This document shows positions 39,711 through 51,656 of a DNA stretch of 56,673 bases, in pieces (position 1 is the stretch's first letter; each line of letters starts with the position of its first letter). Made by a program: the position numbers and the translations under genes. The notes below the pieces were generated by a model. The model was not told the DNA's origin. It did no database searches and saw only the letters and a list, made by a program, of their open reading frames with translations. Location of the stretch: positions 1 to 56,673 of the forward strand of contig NZ_JABERD010000045.1 in the NCBI RefSeq assembly GCF_013044505.1. The letters run 5' to 3'. This DNA comes from Streptomyces sp. S3(2020). GTDB lineage: Bacteria > Actinomycetota > Actinomycetes > Streptomycetales > Streptomycetaceae.

Positions 39711-41240
39711 TCAGATGTCCCGGAAGATCTCGATCTGCGCCCCGACCGAGTTGAGGCGCTCGGCGAGGTCCTCGTAGCCGCGGTTGATGACGTACACGTT
39801 GCGCAGCACGGACGTGCCCTCCGCGGCCATCATCGCCAGGAGGACGACCACGGCGGGGCGCAGGGCCGGTGGGCACATCATCTCGGCGGCGCGCCAGCGG
39901 GTCGGGCCCTCGACCAGGACGCGGTGCGGGTCCAGCAACTGGAGGCGGCCGCCGAGGCGGTTGAGGTCCGTCAGATAGATCGCGCGGTTGTCGTAGACCC
40001 AGTCGTGGATCAGCGTCTTGCCCTGCGCGGCGGCCGCGATGGCCGCGAAGAACGGGACGTTGTCGATGTTGAGGCCCGGGAACGGCATCGGGTGGATCTT
40101 GTCGATCGGGGCTTCGAGCTTGCTGGGGCGGACCGTCAGGTCCACCAGACGCGTACGACCGTTGTCCGCGAAGTACTCGGGCGTACGGTCGTGGTCGAGG
40201 CCCATCTCCTCCAGGACCGCCAGCTCGATCTCCAGGAACTCGATCGGCACCCGGCGCACCGTCAGCTCCGACTCCGTCACCACCGCCGCGGCCAGCAGGC
40301 TCATCGCCTCGACCGGGTCCTCGGAGGGGGAGTAGTCCACGTCGACGTCGATGGTCGGCATTCCGTGCACGGTGAGCGTGGTGGTGCCGACGCCCTCGAC
40401 CTTGACGCCGAGCGCCTCCAGGAAGAAGCACAGGTCCTGGACCATGTAGTTGGAGGACGCGTTGCGGATGACGGTGACGCCGTCGTGGCGGGCGGCGGCG
40501 AGCAGCGCGTTCTCGGTCACGGTGTCGCCGCGCTCGGTCAGCACGATCGGGCGGTCGGGGGAGATCGAGTGGTCCACCTGCGCGTGGTAGAGCCCCTCGG
40601 TCGCGGCGATGTCCAGACCGAACCGGCGCAGCGCGATCATGTGCGGCTCGATGGTCCTCGTACCGAGGTCGCAGCCACCGGCGTAGGGCAGCTTGAAGCT
40701 GTCCATGCGGTGCAGCAGCGGGCCGAGGAACATGATGATCGAGCGGGTGCGGCGGGCCGCGTCCGCGTCGATGGCGCCCATGTCCAGCTCGGCCGGCGGC
40801 ACGATCTCCAGGTCGACGCCGTCGTTGATCCAGCGGGTGCGCACCCCGATGGAGTTGAGCACCTCCAGAAGGCGGTAGACCTCCTCGATGCGGGCGACGC
40901 GACGCAGCACCGTGCGCCCCTTGTTGAGCAGCGAGGCGCACAGCAGTGCCACGCACGCGTTCTTGCTCGTCTTGACGTCGATGGCGCCGGAGAGCCGGCG
41001 GCCGCCGACCACCCGCAGATGCATCGGGCCCGCGTAGCCCAGGGAGACGATCTCGCTCTCCAGGGCTTCACCGATTCGAGCGATCATCTCAAGGCTGATG
41101 TTCTGGTTGCCACGCTCGATGCGGTTCACAGCGCTCTGGCTGGTGCCGAGAGCTTCCGCCAGCTGCGACTGTGTCCAGCCCCGGTGTTGCCGGGCGTCAC
41201 GGATGAGCTTGCCGATGCGTACGAGGTAATCGTCTGCCAT
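39711..41240 (-). CDS. XRE-family helix-turn-helix fused to a MurA (UDP-GlcNAc enolpyruvyl transferase) domain
   Basis: The 509-residue product has residues 5-65 as an XRE helix-turn-helix ('HRGWTQSQLAEALGTSQSAVNRIERGNQN'); residues 75-509 form a full MurA-type double domain. The PEP/UDP-GlcNAc 'SKNA' motif, the catalytic Cys in 'AGGCDLGTR', and an Asp in 'LNIDNVPF' at the general-base region are kept, so it could be active. The MurA family makes the first committed peptidoglycan precursor. Fusion to a DNA-binding domain suggests a regulator that senses UDP-GlcNAc or PEP. A palindrome matching one before aconitase lies 13 bp before its ATG. I recall the S. coelicolor second MurA gene next to aconitase, so the neighbourhood is conserved. 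Confidence 0.9.
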   Translation of the reverse strand: MADDYLVRIGKLIRDARQHRGWTQSQLAEALGTSQSAVNRIERGNQNISLEMIARIGEALESEIVSLGYAGPMHLRVVGGRRLSGAIDVKTSKNACVALLCASLLNKGRTVLRRVARIEEVYRLLEVLNSIGVRTRWINDGVDLEIVPPAELDMGAIDADAARRTRSIIMFLGPLLHRMDSFKLPYAGGCDLGTRTIEPHMIALRRFGLDIAATEGLYHAQVDHSISPDRPIVLTERGDTVTENALLAAARHDGVTVIRNASSNYMVQDLCFFLEALGVKVEGVGTTTLTVHGMPTIDVDVDYSPSEDPVEAMSLLAAAVVTESELTVRRVPIEFLEIELAVLEEMGLDHDRTPEYFADNGRTRLVDLTVRPSKLEAPIDKIHPMPFPGLNIDNVPFFAAIAAAAQGKTLIHDWVYDNRAIYLTDLNRLGGRLQLLDPHRVLVEGPTRWRAAEMMCPPALRPAVVVLLAMMAAEGTSVLRNVYVINRGYEDLAERLNSVGAQIEIFRDI

Positions 41241-41252
41241 GGGGTTGAGGCT

Positions 41253-41268
41253 ATCTCAGATATGAGAT
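41253..41268. promoter_or_regulatory. Palindromic operator ATCTC-N6-GAGAT upstream of the XRE-MurA gene
   Basis: ATCTCA-GATA-TGAGAT is perfectly symmetric and 13 bp from the start codon. The same half-sites with the same spacing occur at 42463-42478 before aconitase. Autoregulation by the XRE domain is inferred. Confidence 0.65.
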
Positions 41269-41313
41269 GGCGCATTCCGGGGGGTCCGTCCGGGTGACGG
41301 ATCTGATGGTGCG

Positions 41314-41511
41314 TCAACGCCGCCTGGCGTTACGGGTGCGACGCCATCCGAAAGGTCCGGGCAAATCCACCGATGTCGTACGACGTCCTGTGCTGCTGTG
41401 GGTGTGCTTCGGCCCGTGCCTGCCGCCGGTGGTGAGGGACCAGGAGCGCCGGTTGATGTTCAGCCGGACGCCCGGGAGGATCCGGAAGCTCTTGCGGAAT
41501 GTGAGGGGCAT
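41314..41511 (-). CDS. DUF4236 domain small protein
   Basis: The 65-residue product starts 'MPLTFRKSFRILPGVRLNIN', the signature of the DUF4236 domain, followed by a basic tail. AGGAGG lies 5 nt before the ATG, a strong ribosome site. Its function is unknown. It lies in the gap between the XRE-MurA gene and the next reverse-strand gene. Confidence 0.8.
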   Translation of the reverse strand: MPLTFRKSFRILPGVRLNINRRSWSLTTGGRHGPKHTHSSTGRRTTSVDLPGPFGWRRTRNARRR

Positions 41512-41549
41512 CTGTGCCTCCTGTCCGAGTGGCGGAACGTACCTCCCGG

Positions 41550-42341
41550 TTACCCCGACTTGGCGTACTGATGGCCGAACTCGACGGGCTCTTCGAAGGT
41601 GACCGACGTCACCGGTGCGGTGGTGACGACGTACGGGTGCCGTGACACGAGACCGTCCTCGTCCCGCAACTCCAGCACTCCCGCGTCCGGGCACCGCCAG
41701 GAGAACCGGGTGACGTACTCCCCGGCGAGGTTGGCCAGCAGGCTCCATCCCCTGCCGTCGGCGCGCAGCTCGAACTCGGACGCCTCCATCACCCCGTACT
41801 CGAAGGGGGAGCTGTCCCAGTGGCCGAGGAGCGCTTCGTCCAGGCCGGTGCGCGGATCCGTGGCGTCCCGTTCGGCGATCCAGAGGAGGAACGCGGTGTC
41901 GGCGCCGCCGATGTCGACGACGCGGGTGCCGTGCAGAAGCACTCCCAGGCCGTGCTCCTCGTCCCACGGGCACGAGAACGCGACGCCCACATAGGGGACG
42001 CGGTCTCGGGAGACCGGGTGGACGTACACGGCGTCGACGCGCACGCCGTCGTCGAGTGCGGAGGCGGCAGCCAGGTCCTGCGGCTGGTCCTGCGGCTCCA
42101 GGGTGCGGACCGCGTGGGCGTGGACCGTCCGCCGTGCGGCGCCCAGCAGGGCGGGGAGACGCTCGACCGCCCAGGTCGCCGACGCGAGCTCGGCGTCGTC
42201 CAGAGGGTGCTCCTCCCGGCCCTCGGGTGCGTAGTGGAGCGGGACGGGTTCCGTCGGGGCCGCCCAGGCCTCCGGCGGCAGGGTGATCCGTGCCGTCCAG
42301 GCGTACGCGTCCTCGTCCCAGGAGAAGTCGGGTCCGGTCAC
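41550..42341 (-). CDS. Conserved hypothetical protein (possibly DUF6985-like)
   Basis: The 263-residue product is soluble, acidic and has no signal or membrane segment. Blocks such as 'VPYVGVAFSCPWDEEHGLGVLLHG' and 'VVDIGGADTAFLLW' recall immunity-like DUF6985 proteins, but I am not certain. A GTG start at 42341 is used; the upstream ribosome site is weak. It is divergent from aconitase, and the shared 279-bp gap holds the palindrome and iron boxes, so co-regulation is possible. Confidence 0.65.
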   Translation of the reverse strand: MTGPDFSWDEDAYAWTARITLPPEAWAAPTEPVPLHYAPEGREEHPLDDAELASATWAVERLPALLGAARRTVHAHAVRTLEPQDQPQDLAAASALDDGVRVDAVYVHPVSRDRVPYVGVAFSCPWDEEHGLGVLLHGTRVVDIGGADTAFLLWIAERDATDPRTGLDEALLGHWDSSPFEYGVMEASEFELRADGRGWSLLANLAGEYVTRFSWRCPDAGVLELRDEDGLVSRHPYVVTTAPVTSVTFEEPVEFGHQYAKSG

Positions 42342-42462
42342 GCCGAGCCCCTGCCCGCGCCGAAGGTCGCGTTCGGCCAGATAATCACCGAGTGAGCCTA
42401 GCCGTGTGGGACATCACAAACGGAGGCGGGGCATGACCATTCCGCGCCCGTGTACTAGAGTT

Positions 42463-42478
42463 ATCTCGACATCGAGAT
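42463..42478. promoter_or_regulatory. Palindromic operator ATCTC-N6-GAGAT upstream of aconitase
   Basis: The extended 18-bp palindrome TATCTCGA-CA-TCGAGATA spans 42462-42479. Its half-sites and spacing match the element before the XRE-MurA gene. Confidence 0.65.
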
Positions 42479-42521
42479 ATCTGCCTGGCGCACCGCAGCC
42501 GCCCGCATCACCCTCGCAGGG

Positions 42522-42552
42522 GTAAGGCTTACCTAACTTAGCCTTACCTTAG
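42522..42552. promoter_or_regulatory. Two overlapping DmdR/IdeR-like iron boxes before aconitase
   Basis: The stretch GTAAGGCTTACCTAACTTAG continuing into CCTTACCTTAG contains two overlapping matches (about 13 of 19 each by eye) to the TTAGGTTAGGCTCACCTAA iron box. It is an AT-rich island in a GC-rich promoter. Iron-dependent control would suit a 4Fe-4S enzyme. Confidence 0.6.
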
Positions 42553-42620
42553 CGGATCGGCCAAGATGCCGTAGCGGCAGGATCGTGGTGAGTACGCGCA
42601 CATCAATGAAGGAGACTGTC

Positions 42621-45335
<2,715 letters not shown>

Positions 45336-45371
45336 TCCCAGTAGCCCCAAGTAGTCCCAAGGGGCCTGTGA

Positions 45372-45403
45372 GGGCCGTGCACCCGGTGACGGGGGCACGG
45401 CCC
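45372..45403 (+). terminator. Terminator after aconitase
   Basis: GGGCCGTGC (45372-45380) pairs with GCACGGCCC (45395-45403) over 9 bp with a 14-nt loop. Confidence 0.75.
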
Positions 45404-45494
45404 TTCGCCGTACCCGCCCGCGAAAGCCCCAGGTCATCACCCATCCTCAGGTGGAGCACAGGATTCCCTCAGCCCACCGGGACACGATCGGGAC

Positions 45495-46216
<722 letters not shown>

Positions 46217-46220
<4 letters not shown>

Positions 46221-47713
46221 CCGCCCGCCGGCGCCTGCGCTCCCTGCGCACCCGCCTGCTCGTCTTCATCGGCGTCACCCTGGCGGTGGTGTGCGTCGCG
46301 ATGGCGCTGACCACGGTCTTCGTCCAACGTTCCTACCTGCTCGGCAACTTGGACGACCGGGTCGACAACGCCGCCCAGCGCAGCCTCGGCGGCGCCCGGC
46401 TCCACCCCGACCAGGAGAGCAGCCTCGCCTTCCTCATGGAGAGCGGCCACCCCTCCGGCATGCTCGCCGCCCGCCTCGACGACGGCGGCGGCGTCCTCAC
46501 CGCCGAGGTGGTCGGCCAGGACGCCGCGCCGACGGCCCTGAGCGACACCCAGCGCACCGCCCTCGACGGCATCGCGGCGGACGGCTCGATGCACACCGTG
46601 AACGTTCCGGGCCTCGGCACCTACCGGATCACGGCGGTCGACAGCGACGGGGTACGGGTCCTGGCCGGCCTCCCCATGGACGACGTCCAGCAGATGATCA
46701 ACGGCCTGGTCGTGGTCGAAGCGGTCGTGGCGGCGGCGGGCCTCGCTGTCGCGGGCTGCGTCTGCGCCGTGGTGATCCGCCGCCAGCTGCGCCCCCTCGG
46801 CCGGGTCGCCGCCACCGCGGTCGAGGTCTCCCGGGCGCCCCTGGACCGCGGCGAGGTCGCCGCGCTCACCCGGGTCCCGGCCGGGGACACGGACCCCGGG
46901 AGCGAGGCGGGCCAGGTCGGTGCCGCGCTGAACCGCATGATCGACCACGTCGAGTCCTCCCTCTCGGAACGCCAGCGCACCGAGGAACGCATGCGCCGCT
47001 TCCTGTCCGACGCCAGCCATGAGCTGCGTACGCCCCTGGCCTCCATCGCGGGCTACGCCGAACTGATGAACCGCGGCACGGACCGGATCGAACCGGTACT
47101 GGCCTGGCGCCGGGTCTCCGCCGAGTCGGCGCGGATGACGGGGCTGGTCGAGGACCTGCTCCTGCTGGCCCGGCTGGACGAGGGCCGCCCCCTGCAGTCC
47201 GCCGAGGTCGATGTGGCCGCGCTGGTCGCCGAGGCGGTCTGGGACGCGCGGGCCGCGGGCGGTGACCATGACTGGCAGCTGGAACTGTGCCTCGACGCCC
47301 CGCCCCTGATCGTCGGCGACGAGGGCCGCCTCCACCAGGTGATCGCCAATCTGCTGGCCAACGCGCGGGTGCACACACCGGCGGGGACGCGGGTGGTGGC
47401 GGTCGTCGAGGCGAGCGGCGACACCTGCGTCGTTCGCGTCCGCGACGACGGCCCGGGCATTCCGCCCACCCTCCTGCCGACAGTCTTCGAACGCTTCACC
47501 CGAGCGGACGTCTCCCGGACCCGCAGCGGAGGGCTGGAGGGCGGTTCGGGTCTGGGGCTGGCCATCGTGGCGGCGATCACGGCGGCGCACGGGGGGCGGA
47601 TCGATGTGCGGAGCGAGCCGGGGCGTACGGAGTTCCGCATCGAGCTGCCGCTCGCGGGCGAGAGCGTGGGGGTGCTGAGCCATGTCAACTCGCCAAGAAC
47701 TGTGAGCACTTGA
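46217..47713 (+). CDS. Sensor histidine kinase
   Basis: The 498-residue product has two membrane helices (about 12-35 and 155-180) flanking an extracytoplasmic sensor of about 120 residues, then HAMP, the phosphoacceptor His in 'SDASHELRTPLASIAGYAELM', and a HATPase domain with 'NLLANARVHTP', 'VRDDGPGIPP' and 'GGSGLGLAIV'. The ATG at 46217 overlaps the regulator stop. This is a typical Streptomyces MtrB/TrxB-like two-component pair of unknown signal. Confidence 0.94.
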
Positions 47714-48008
47714 GCCAACAGATACTCAAGATGGTTTGTGGGGAGGGTAGTTGGGAACGCCGACGAAGCGGCCACTTGATGTGAGACGTGGCGGTCGCAA
47801 TGACGTATGGCATATCGACAGGTTCGGGTATGGCTGTGGCGGGCTGGGATCACTTACGCTGAACAATTAGTAGCTGTGCGTAGTCTTGCGGGTGCCATGT
47901 GTGGTTCTTTGGCTTGACGTTCGGGGGCACTTGCCTGCGGTGGTGCTCGACCGCCTACTAGCATGGATGGGCACTGCCCAGGCGTATCGGGGGAGCGGGA
48001 GGGCTGAG
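47714..48008. other. AT-richer intergenic stretch before the DUF397 gene
   Basis: I see no gene here. The base composition is lower in GC than in surrounding genes. The region presumably carries the promoter of the small DUF397 gene. Confidence 0.5.
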
Positions 48009-48209
48009 GTGGTGCATAGGGGGAAACCCTTGTGGCGCAGGAGCAGCAGGTGTGGCAATGAGTCGGAGTGCGTGGAGGTCGCTGTGTGTGAGGACCGAGT
48101 GCTCGCCCGTGACTCCAAGGAACCCCGTCGTTCGCCTCTGCGATTCACCGCTCCCGTCTGGACGCGGTTCCTTCGTGCGGTGAACCAAGGGGCGTTAGAG
48201 GGTTCGTGA
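48009..48209 (+). CDS. DUF397 small protein with a TTA codon
   Basis: The 66-residue product has the DUF397 pattern: 'WRRSSRCGNESECVEVAV', 'VLARDSKEP', 'LRFTAPVWTRFLRAV'. These proteins pair with XRE/DUF5753 regulators (WhiJ-type) and modulate Streptomyces development. GTG 48009 has GGAGGG 5 nt upstream and gives the usual size. The codon at 48195-48197 is TTA, the leucine codon read by the bldA tRNA, so expression is probably development-dependent. Its likely partner is the reverse-strand XRE gene at 48952-49809, with two small membrane-protein genes between. Confidence 0.78.
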   Translation: MVHRGKPLWRRSSRCGNESECVEVAVCEDRVLARDSKEPRRSPLRFTAPVWTRFLRAVNQGALEGS

Positions 48210-48248
48210 TGTTGTTGAACAGCCATCGGCATTAGGTAGGGGGCCTGT

Positions 48249-48539
48249 ATGGGAGCCGAGGCATCTGCGGTGCAACATTCGGGGAAGAAGAGGGGGAAAC
48301 GGGAGGCGCTCATCGGTGGCGCCCTGGCCTTCGCGCTCGCTGCCGGTGCGCTGGCGACGCTGGCTGCCGCCCTCGCCTCCCTGCTCGTCGACAGCCTGCT
48401 CGCCAAGCGGATCCTGTGGGTGACCGTGGCAGTCGGCGTGTCCGTGGGGGCGGGAGTGTGGAAGGCCGGTCACGTCATGGTGACGTCATCTGGTTCGGGT
48501 CGCCTCCCGGAGGGGTCTGGGACGCGGACGCCGCGGTAG
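48249..48539 (+). CDS. Small membrane protein
   Basis: The 96-residue product has a short basic N-terminus ('GKKRGKREALIGGALAF') and two hydrophobic segments (about 23-45 and 52-72). AGGGGG precedes the ATG. It lies 39 bp after the DUF397 gene on the same strand. Its last 65 bp overlap the end of the converging gene on the other strand, so one of the two may be a misread frame, although both have plausible ribosome sites. Function unknown. Confidence 0.55.
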   Translation: MGAEASAVQHSGKKRGKREALIGGALAFALAAGALATLAAALASLLVDSLLAKRILWVTVAVGVSVGAGVWKAGHVMVTSSGSGRLPEGSGTRTPR

Positions 48540-48906
48540 GTGTGCCGGCCGCGCGGCGGCGCTTGAACCACCGTGTCGCCAGGCCGGTGAGTCCGGACGC
48601 GCAGAGGAACGTGAGCACGGCTGTGCCTATTCGCGACCACGGCAGTTCCAGGTCTCCGGCCGCCTGGATGATCACCACCATCGCCCCGACCACGATCGCG
48701 AGGGCGACCAGTGCGAGTATGCCGAGCCGCGTCATGAGCCTCAGCTTCACGGCGCCGCGGGCGTTCTCGATCTGGACCAGGCGGTCCGTCTCGGACTGGT
48801 TCTTGATGGCCTGTGCTTTGAGCTCCTCGTCGTTCAGTCCTGCCGCTCCGCCGAGCAGAGTGGTGACCCACTGCTGTAGGCCCTGAGATATCGACCTGAC
48901 GACCAC
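48475..48906 (-). CDS. Small membrane protein, convergent overlap
   Basis: The 143-residue product has an amphipathic N-terminal region with a probable coiled coil ('LNDEELKAQAIKNQSETDRL'), two membrane helices (about 55-80 and 92-112) and a Thr/Ser/Pro tail. GGAGG lies 7 nt before GTG 48906. It is immediately downstream of, and on the same strand as, the XRE regulator (45 bp). Its 3' end overlaps the converging small membrane-protein gene. No family is recognised. Confidence 0.68.
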   Translation of the reverse strand: MVVRSISQGLQQWVTTLLGGAAGLNDEELKAQAIKNQSETDRLVQIENARGAVKLRLMTRLGILALVALAIVVGAMVVIIQAAGDLELPWSRIGTAVLTFLCASGLTGLATRWFKRRRAAGTPTAASASQTPPGGDPNQMTSP

Positions 48907-48951
48907 GTCGGTCCTCCCCTGGCTTCACCGCCAGCCATGGGCGCCGCAGAT

Positions 48952-49809
48952 CTAGCGGGCCCCGAGGTCTTGCTTGATGCGATCGATCAGGTCACGGGAC
49001 TCGGCGTCGCCGAGCGCCAGTTCCGCGATCGTGTGGAAACACTCCTGGTAACGGGCCAGCAGTTCCAGGTCCTCGCCGCCGGTCATGCTGCCGGCGGCAT
49101 GCTCCAGATACAGCAGATCGTCGTCGTCGGGGAAGCTCAGCAGAACGAAGCTGCCCAGAGTGCTGTAGTGCGCCCCGGCCTCGAACGGCAGGACGCGGAG
49201 CGTGATGCCGTCACGGGTGCCGAAGTCGAGCAACTGATCCAACTGCCCATCCAGGACTTCCTTTCCGCCGATCTGTCGTCGCACCGCGGCCTCGTCCAGG
49301 ACGAACGTGGTGACCGGGCCGCCGGAGGCGTCGAACATCCGCTCCTGCCGTTCCATCCTCAGGTCCACGACCCGCTCGGCCCGCTCGGGCGCGAGGCCGC
49401 GGGGGGCCAGGAGCGCCTCAGCGTACGAACGGGTCTGCAGATGGCCGGGGACGACGATGGGGTGGTACGTGTGCAGGGACACGGCGGCGCTCTCGTAGCC
49501 CAGGTACTGGGCGAACTGCGGGGTGACCACGTCGTGGTACTTCGACCACCAACTCGCCCCTTTGCTGCCCCGGGCCGCCTGCTCGAGTTCGTCCACCTCG
49601 CCAGGGTCGGTGATGTGATAGAGCGTCACCAACGCGCGCAGATCGCTGACAGACACGCTGACCGTACCCGTCTCCACCCGGATCAGTTTCGACTGGGACC
49701 ACTCCACCTGTTCGGCTGCCTCGCGCTGAGTCAGACCGGCGCGCTCGCGCGCCTGTCGCAGTGCGAGACGTAGTTTGCGCCGGTTCAGACTGGGGTCCAC
49801 GGGGGTCAT
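48952..49809 (-). CDS. XRE-family regulator with DUF5753 domain (WhiJ-like)
   Basis: The 285-residue product has an N-terminal XRE helix-turn-helix ('AGLTQREAAEQVEWSQSKLIRVETG') at residues 20-75 and a C-terminal DUF5753 domain with 'GYESAAVSLHTYHPIVVPGHLQTRSYAEALL' and 'VLDEAAVRRQIG'. ATG 49809 is preferred over one 45 bp upstream because AAGGAG sits 5 nt before it. Proteins of this type act with DUF397 partners in Streptomyces development; the partner is probably the gene at 48009. Confidence 0.9.
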   Translation of the reverse strand: MTPVDPSLNRRKLRLALRQARERAGLTQREAAEQVEWSQSKLIRVETGTVSVSVSDLRALVTLYHITDPGEVDELEQAARGSKGASWWSKYHDVVTPQFAQYLGYESAAVSLHTYHPIVVPGHLQTRSYAEALLAPRGLAPERAERVVDLRMERQERMFDASGGPVTTFVLDEAAVRRQIGGKEVLDGQLDQLLDFGTRDGITLRVLPFEAGAHYSTLGSFVLLSFPDDDDLLYLEHAAGSMTGGEDLELLARYQECFHTIAELALGDAESRDLIDRIKQDLGAR

Positions 49810-49892
49810 CGCCGCTCCTTCGCCCGTGCACGTACCCTGAACCTGATCGGCCATGCACAGAAAGTTCCTAGCTCTTGGCTCCTCCCATTATG

Positions 49893-49907
49893 CCTCTAGC
49901 AAAGAGG
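49893..49907. promoter_or_regulatory. Small palindrome upstream of the XRE/DUF5753 gene
   Basis: CCTCT-AGCAA-AGAGG lies about 85 bp before the start of the XRE gene and is a possible operator. The wider gap to 50489 also has two direct copies of GGCGCACGAAA (50092-50102, 50131-50141) and a CebR box, and no gene I can support. Confidence 0.35.
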
Positions 49908-50376
49908 ATAGAGCTGAAAGCCCCTGGCGCGTTCGCGGGGTGGTGCCGATGAGGCGGCGTCGGCTCCATGAGGACCTTTGAGCTGCGGCCGTGCGATCCG
50001 GACTCCGCGTAGGAGAGAACGTCGGAACGGGTGTGTGTGCTCCGAAGAGGCGTACTCCGGTTCCGAGGTGTCGAAGCGTGGGGGCTCGAAGGGCGCACGA
50101 AATCCCCTCCAGGTGCGCCGAGTTGCGCTAGGCGCACGAAAACGGCGCTCGAGGTGTACGACCTGAGACCGAGGGGTTCGCGCACTTCCGGTGAGGCCAT
50201 CGAGACGGAAGGCGACCGCTGTTCAAGGAGCCGGCCCGGACGCCGACACATGACGTGATTGTCCGCACGGAGACACAGTCACCCGAACGTGCGGGGGCGC
50301 GCTATCGACAGTCCACCCTCACGCGCCACCCGTTTACAGCCGCCCCCATCCGCGCTAACTTCCGCAACAGGCGGGG

Positions 50377-50390
50377 TGGGAGCGCTCCCA
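50377..50390. promoter_or_regulatory. CebR box upstream of the LPMO gene
   Basis: TGGGAGCGCTCCCA is the exact palindrome bound by the cellobiose-responsive repressor CebR in Streptomyces. It lies 100 bp before the LPMO start and indicates induction by cellulose breakdown products. Confidence 0.88.
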
Positions 50391-50489
50391 TGCGGATGGA
50401 CCGGAACCCACCCCCAAGGAATCCCCACCCCGCTCATCCGCACACACGCATCCGCACGGCCCGTACCTCAAGGAACGGACTGGACTGTC

Positions 50490-51578
50490 ATGATCCTGAC
50501 AAAGTCAGCGGCGTCCCCGCGGCGCCGATTAGCGCTCCCCACCCGCGCCAGAGCCCTCTTCCTCGTCCTGGTCTCGCTGCTCGCCACGATCCCGGCCATC
50601 ACGCTGGTGATGTCGACCGGTGGCGAGGCGGAGGCCCACGGCACCCCCATGAAGCCCGGCAGCCGTACCTTCCTGTGCTGGCAGGACGGGCTGACCGACA
50701 CCGGTGAGATCAAACCGGTCAACCCGGCCTGCAAGAACGCGCAGGCGGTCAGCGGCACCACGCCGTTCTACAACTGGTTCTCCGTACTGCGCTCGGACGG
50801 CGCCGGCCGCACCCGCGGCTTCGTGCCGGACGGCGAGCTGTGCAGCGGCGGCAACACCAACTTCACCGGCTTCAACGCCGCCCGCAACGACTGGCCGTTG
50901 ACCCACCTCACCTCGGGCGCGACCGTCGACTTCTCCTACAACGCCTGGGCCGCGCACCCGGGTTGGTTCTACGTCTACGTCACCAAGGACGGCTTCGACG
51001 CGACCCGGACCCTCACCTGGAACGACATGGAGGCCCAGCCCTTCCTCTCCGTCGACCACCCGCCGCTCAACGGCAGCCCGGGCACGGTCGAGGCCAACTA
51101 CTCCTGGTCCGGGCAGCTTCCGGCGAACAAGTCGGGCCGTCACATCATCTACATGGTGTGGCAGCGCTCGGACAGCGCGGAGACCTTCTACTCCTGCTCC
51201 GACGTGGTCTTCGACGGCGGCAACGGCGAGGTGACGGGGATCCACGAGCCCGGAAACCCGACCGAGCCCGTACCGGGCACCTGCACCGCCACCCGTAGGA
51301 CGACCGGCAGTTGGAACGGCGGCTACCAGTCCGAGGTGACCGTCACCAACTCCGGTGACGTCCCGATGCTGGGCTGGATGGTCGACTGGACCCTTCCCGC
51401 GGGCCAGACGGTGAACAGCCTCTGGAACGGCAACCCGACGTACAACGGCCAGGCGGTGATGGTCCACAACGCCGACTGGAACGGCTCGTTGAGTCCGGGG
51501 CAGAGTACGACGTTCGGCTACGTCGTCTCCGGCACCGGCGGTGATACGGCGACGGCCCTGCCCTGCCGGGTCGGCTGA
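50490..51578 (+). CDS. Secreted lytic polysaccharide monooxygenase (AA10) with CBM2
   Basis: The 362-residue product has a signal peptide (about residues 1-49) ending 'GEAEA', so that mature His1 follows ('HGTPMKPGSRTF'). The second copper ligand is in 'AWAAHPGWFYVYV'. After the AA10 domain a short linker leads to a C-terminal CBM2 ('CTATRRTTGSWNGGYQSEVTVTN', 'GWMVDWTLP'). CBM2 plus an upstream CebR box points to cellulose rather than chitin as substrate. ATG 50490 is fixed by the signal peptide; the ribosome site is weak. A shared terminator separates it from the converging chitinase gene. Confidence 0.94.
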   Translation: MILTKSAASPRRRLALPTRARALFLVLVSLLATIPAITLVMSTGGEAEAHGTPMKPGSRTFLCWQDGLTDTGEIKPVNPACKNAQAVSGTTPFYNWFSVLRSDGAGRTRGFVPDGELCSGGNTNFTGFNAARNDWPLTHLTSGATVDFSYNAWAAHPGWFYVYVTKDGFDATRTLTWNDMEAQPFLSVDHPPLNGSPGTVEANYSWSGQLPANKSGRHIIYMVWQRSDSAETFYSCSDVVFDGGNGEVTGIHEPGNPTEPVPGTCTATRRTTGSWNGGYQSEVTVTNSGDVPMLGWMVDWTLPAGQTVNSLWNGNPTYNGQAVMVHNADWNGSLSPGQSTTFGYVVSGTGGDTATALPCRVG

Positions 51579-51591
51579 ACGCCCCAGCACA

Positions 51592-51627
51592 GAAGCGCCG
51601 GAACCGTGGTGACGGTTCCGGCGCTTC
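51592..51627. terminator. Bidirectional terminator between LPMO and chitinase genes
   Basis: GAAGCGCCGGAACCGT (51592-51607) and ACGGTTCCGGCGCTTC (51612-51627) form a perfect 16-bp stem with a 4-nt loop. Confidence 0.92.
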
Positions 51628-51656
51628 AGGTGACCTCAAGTCAGCGCGGAGTCGGC

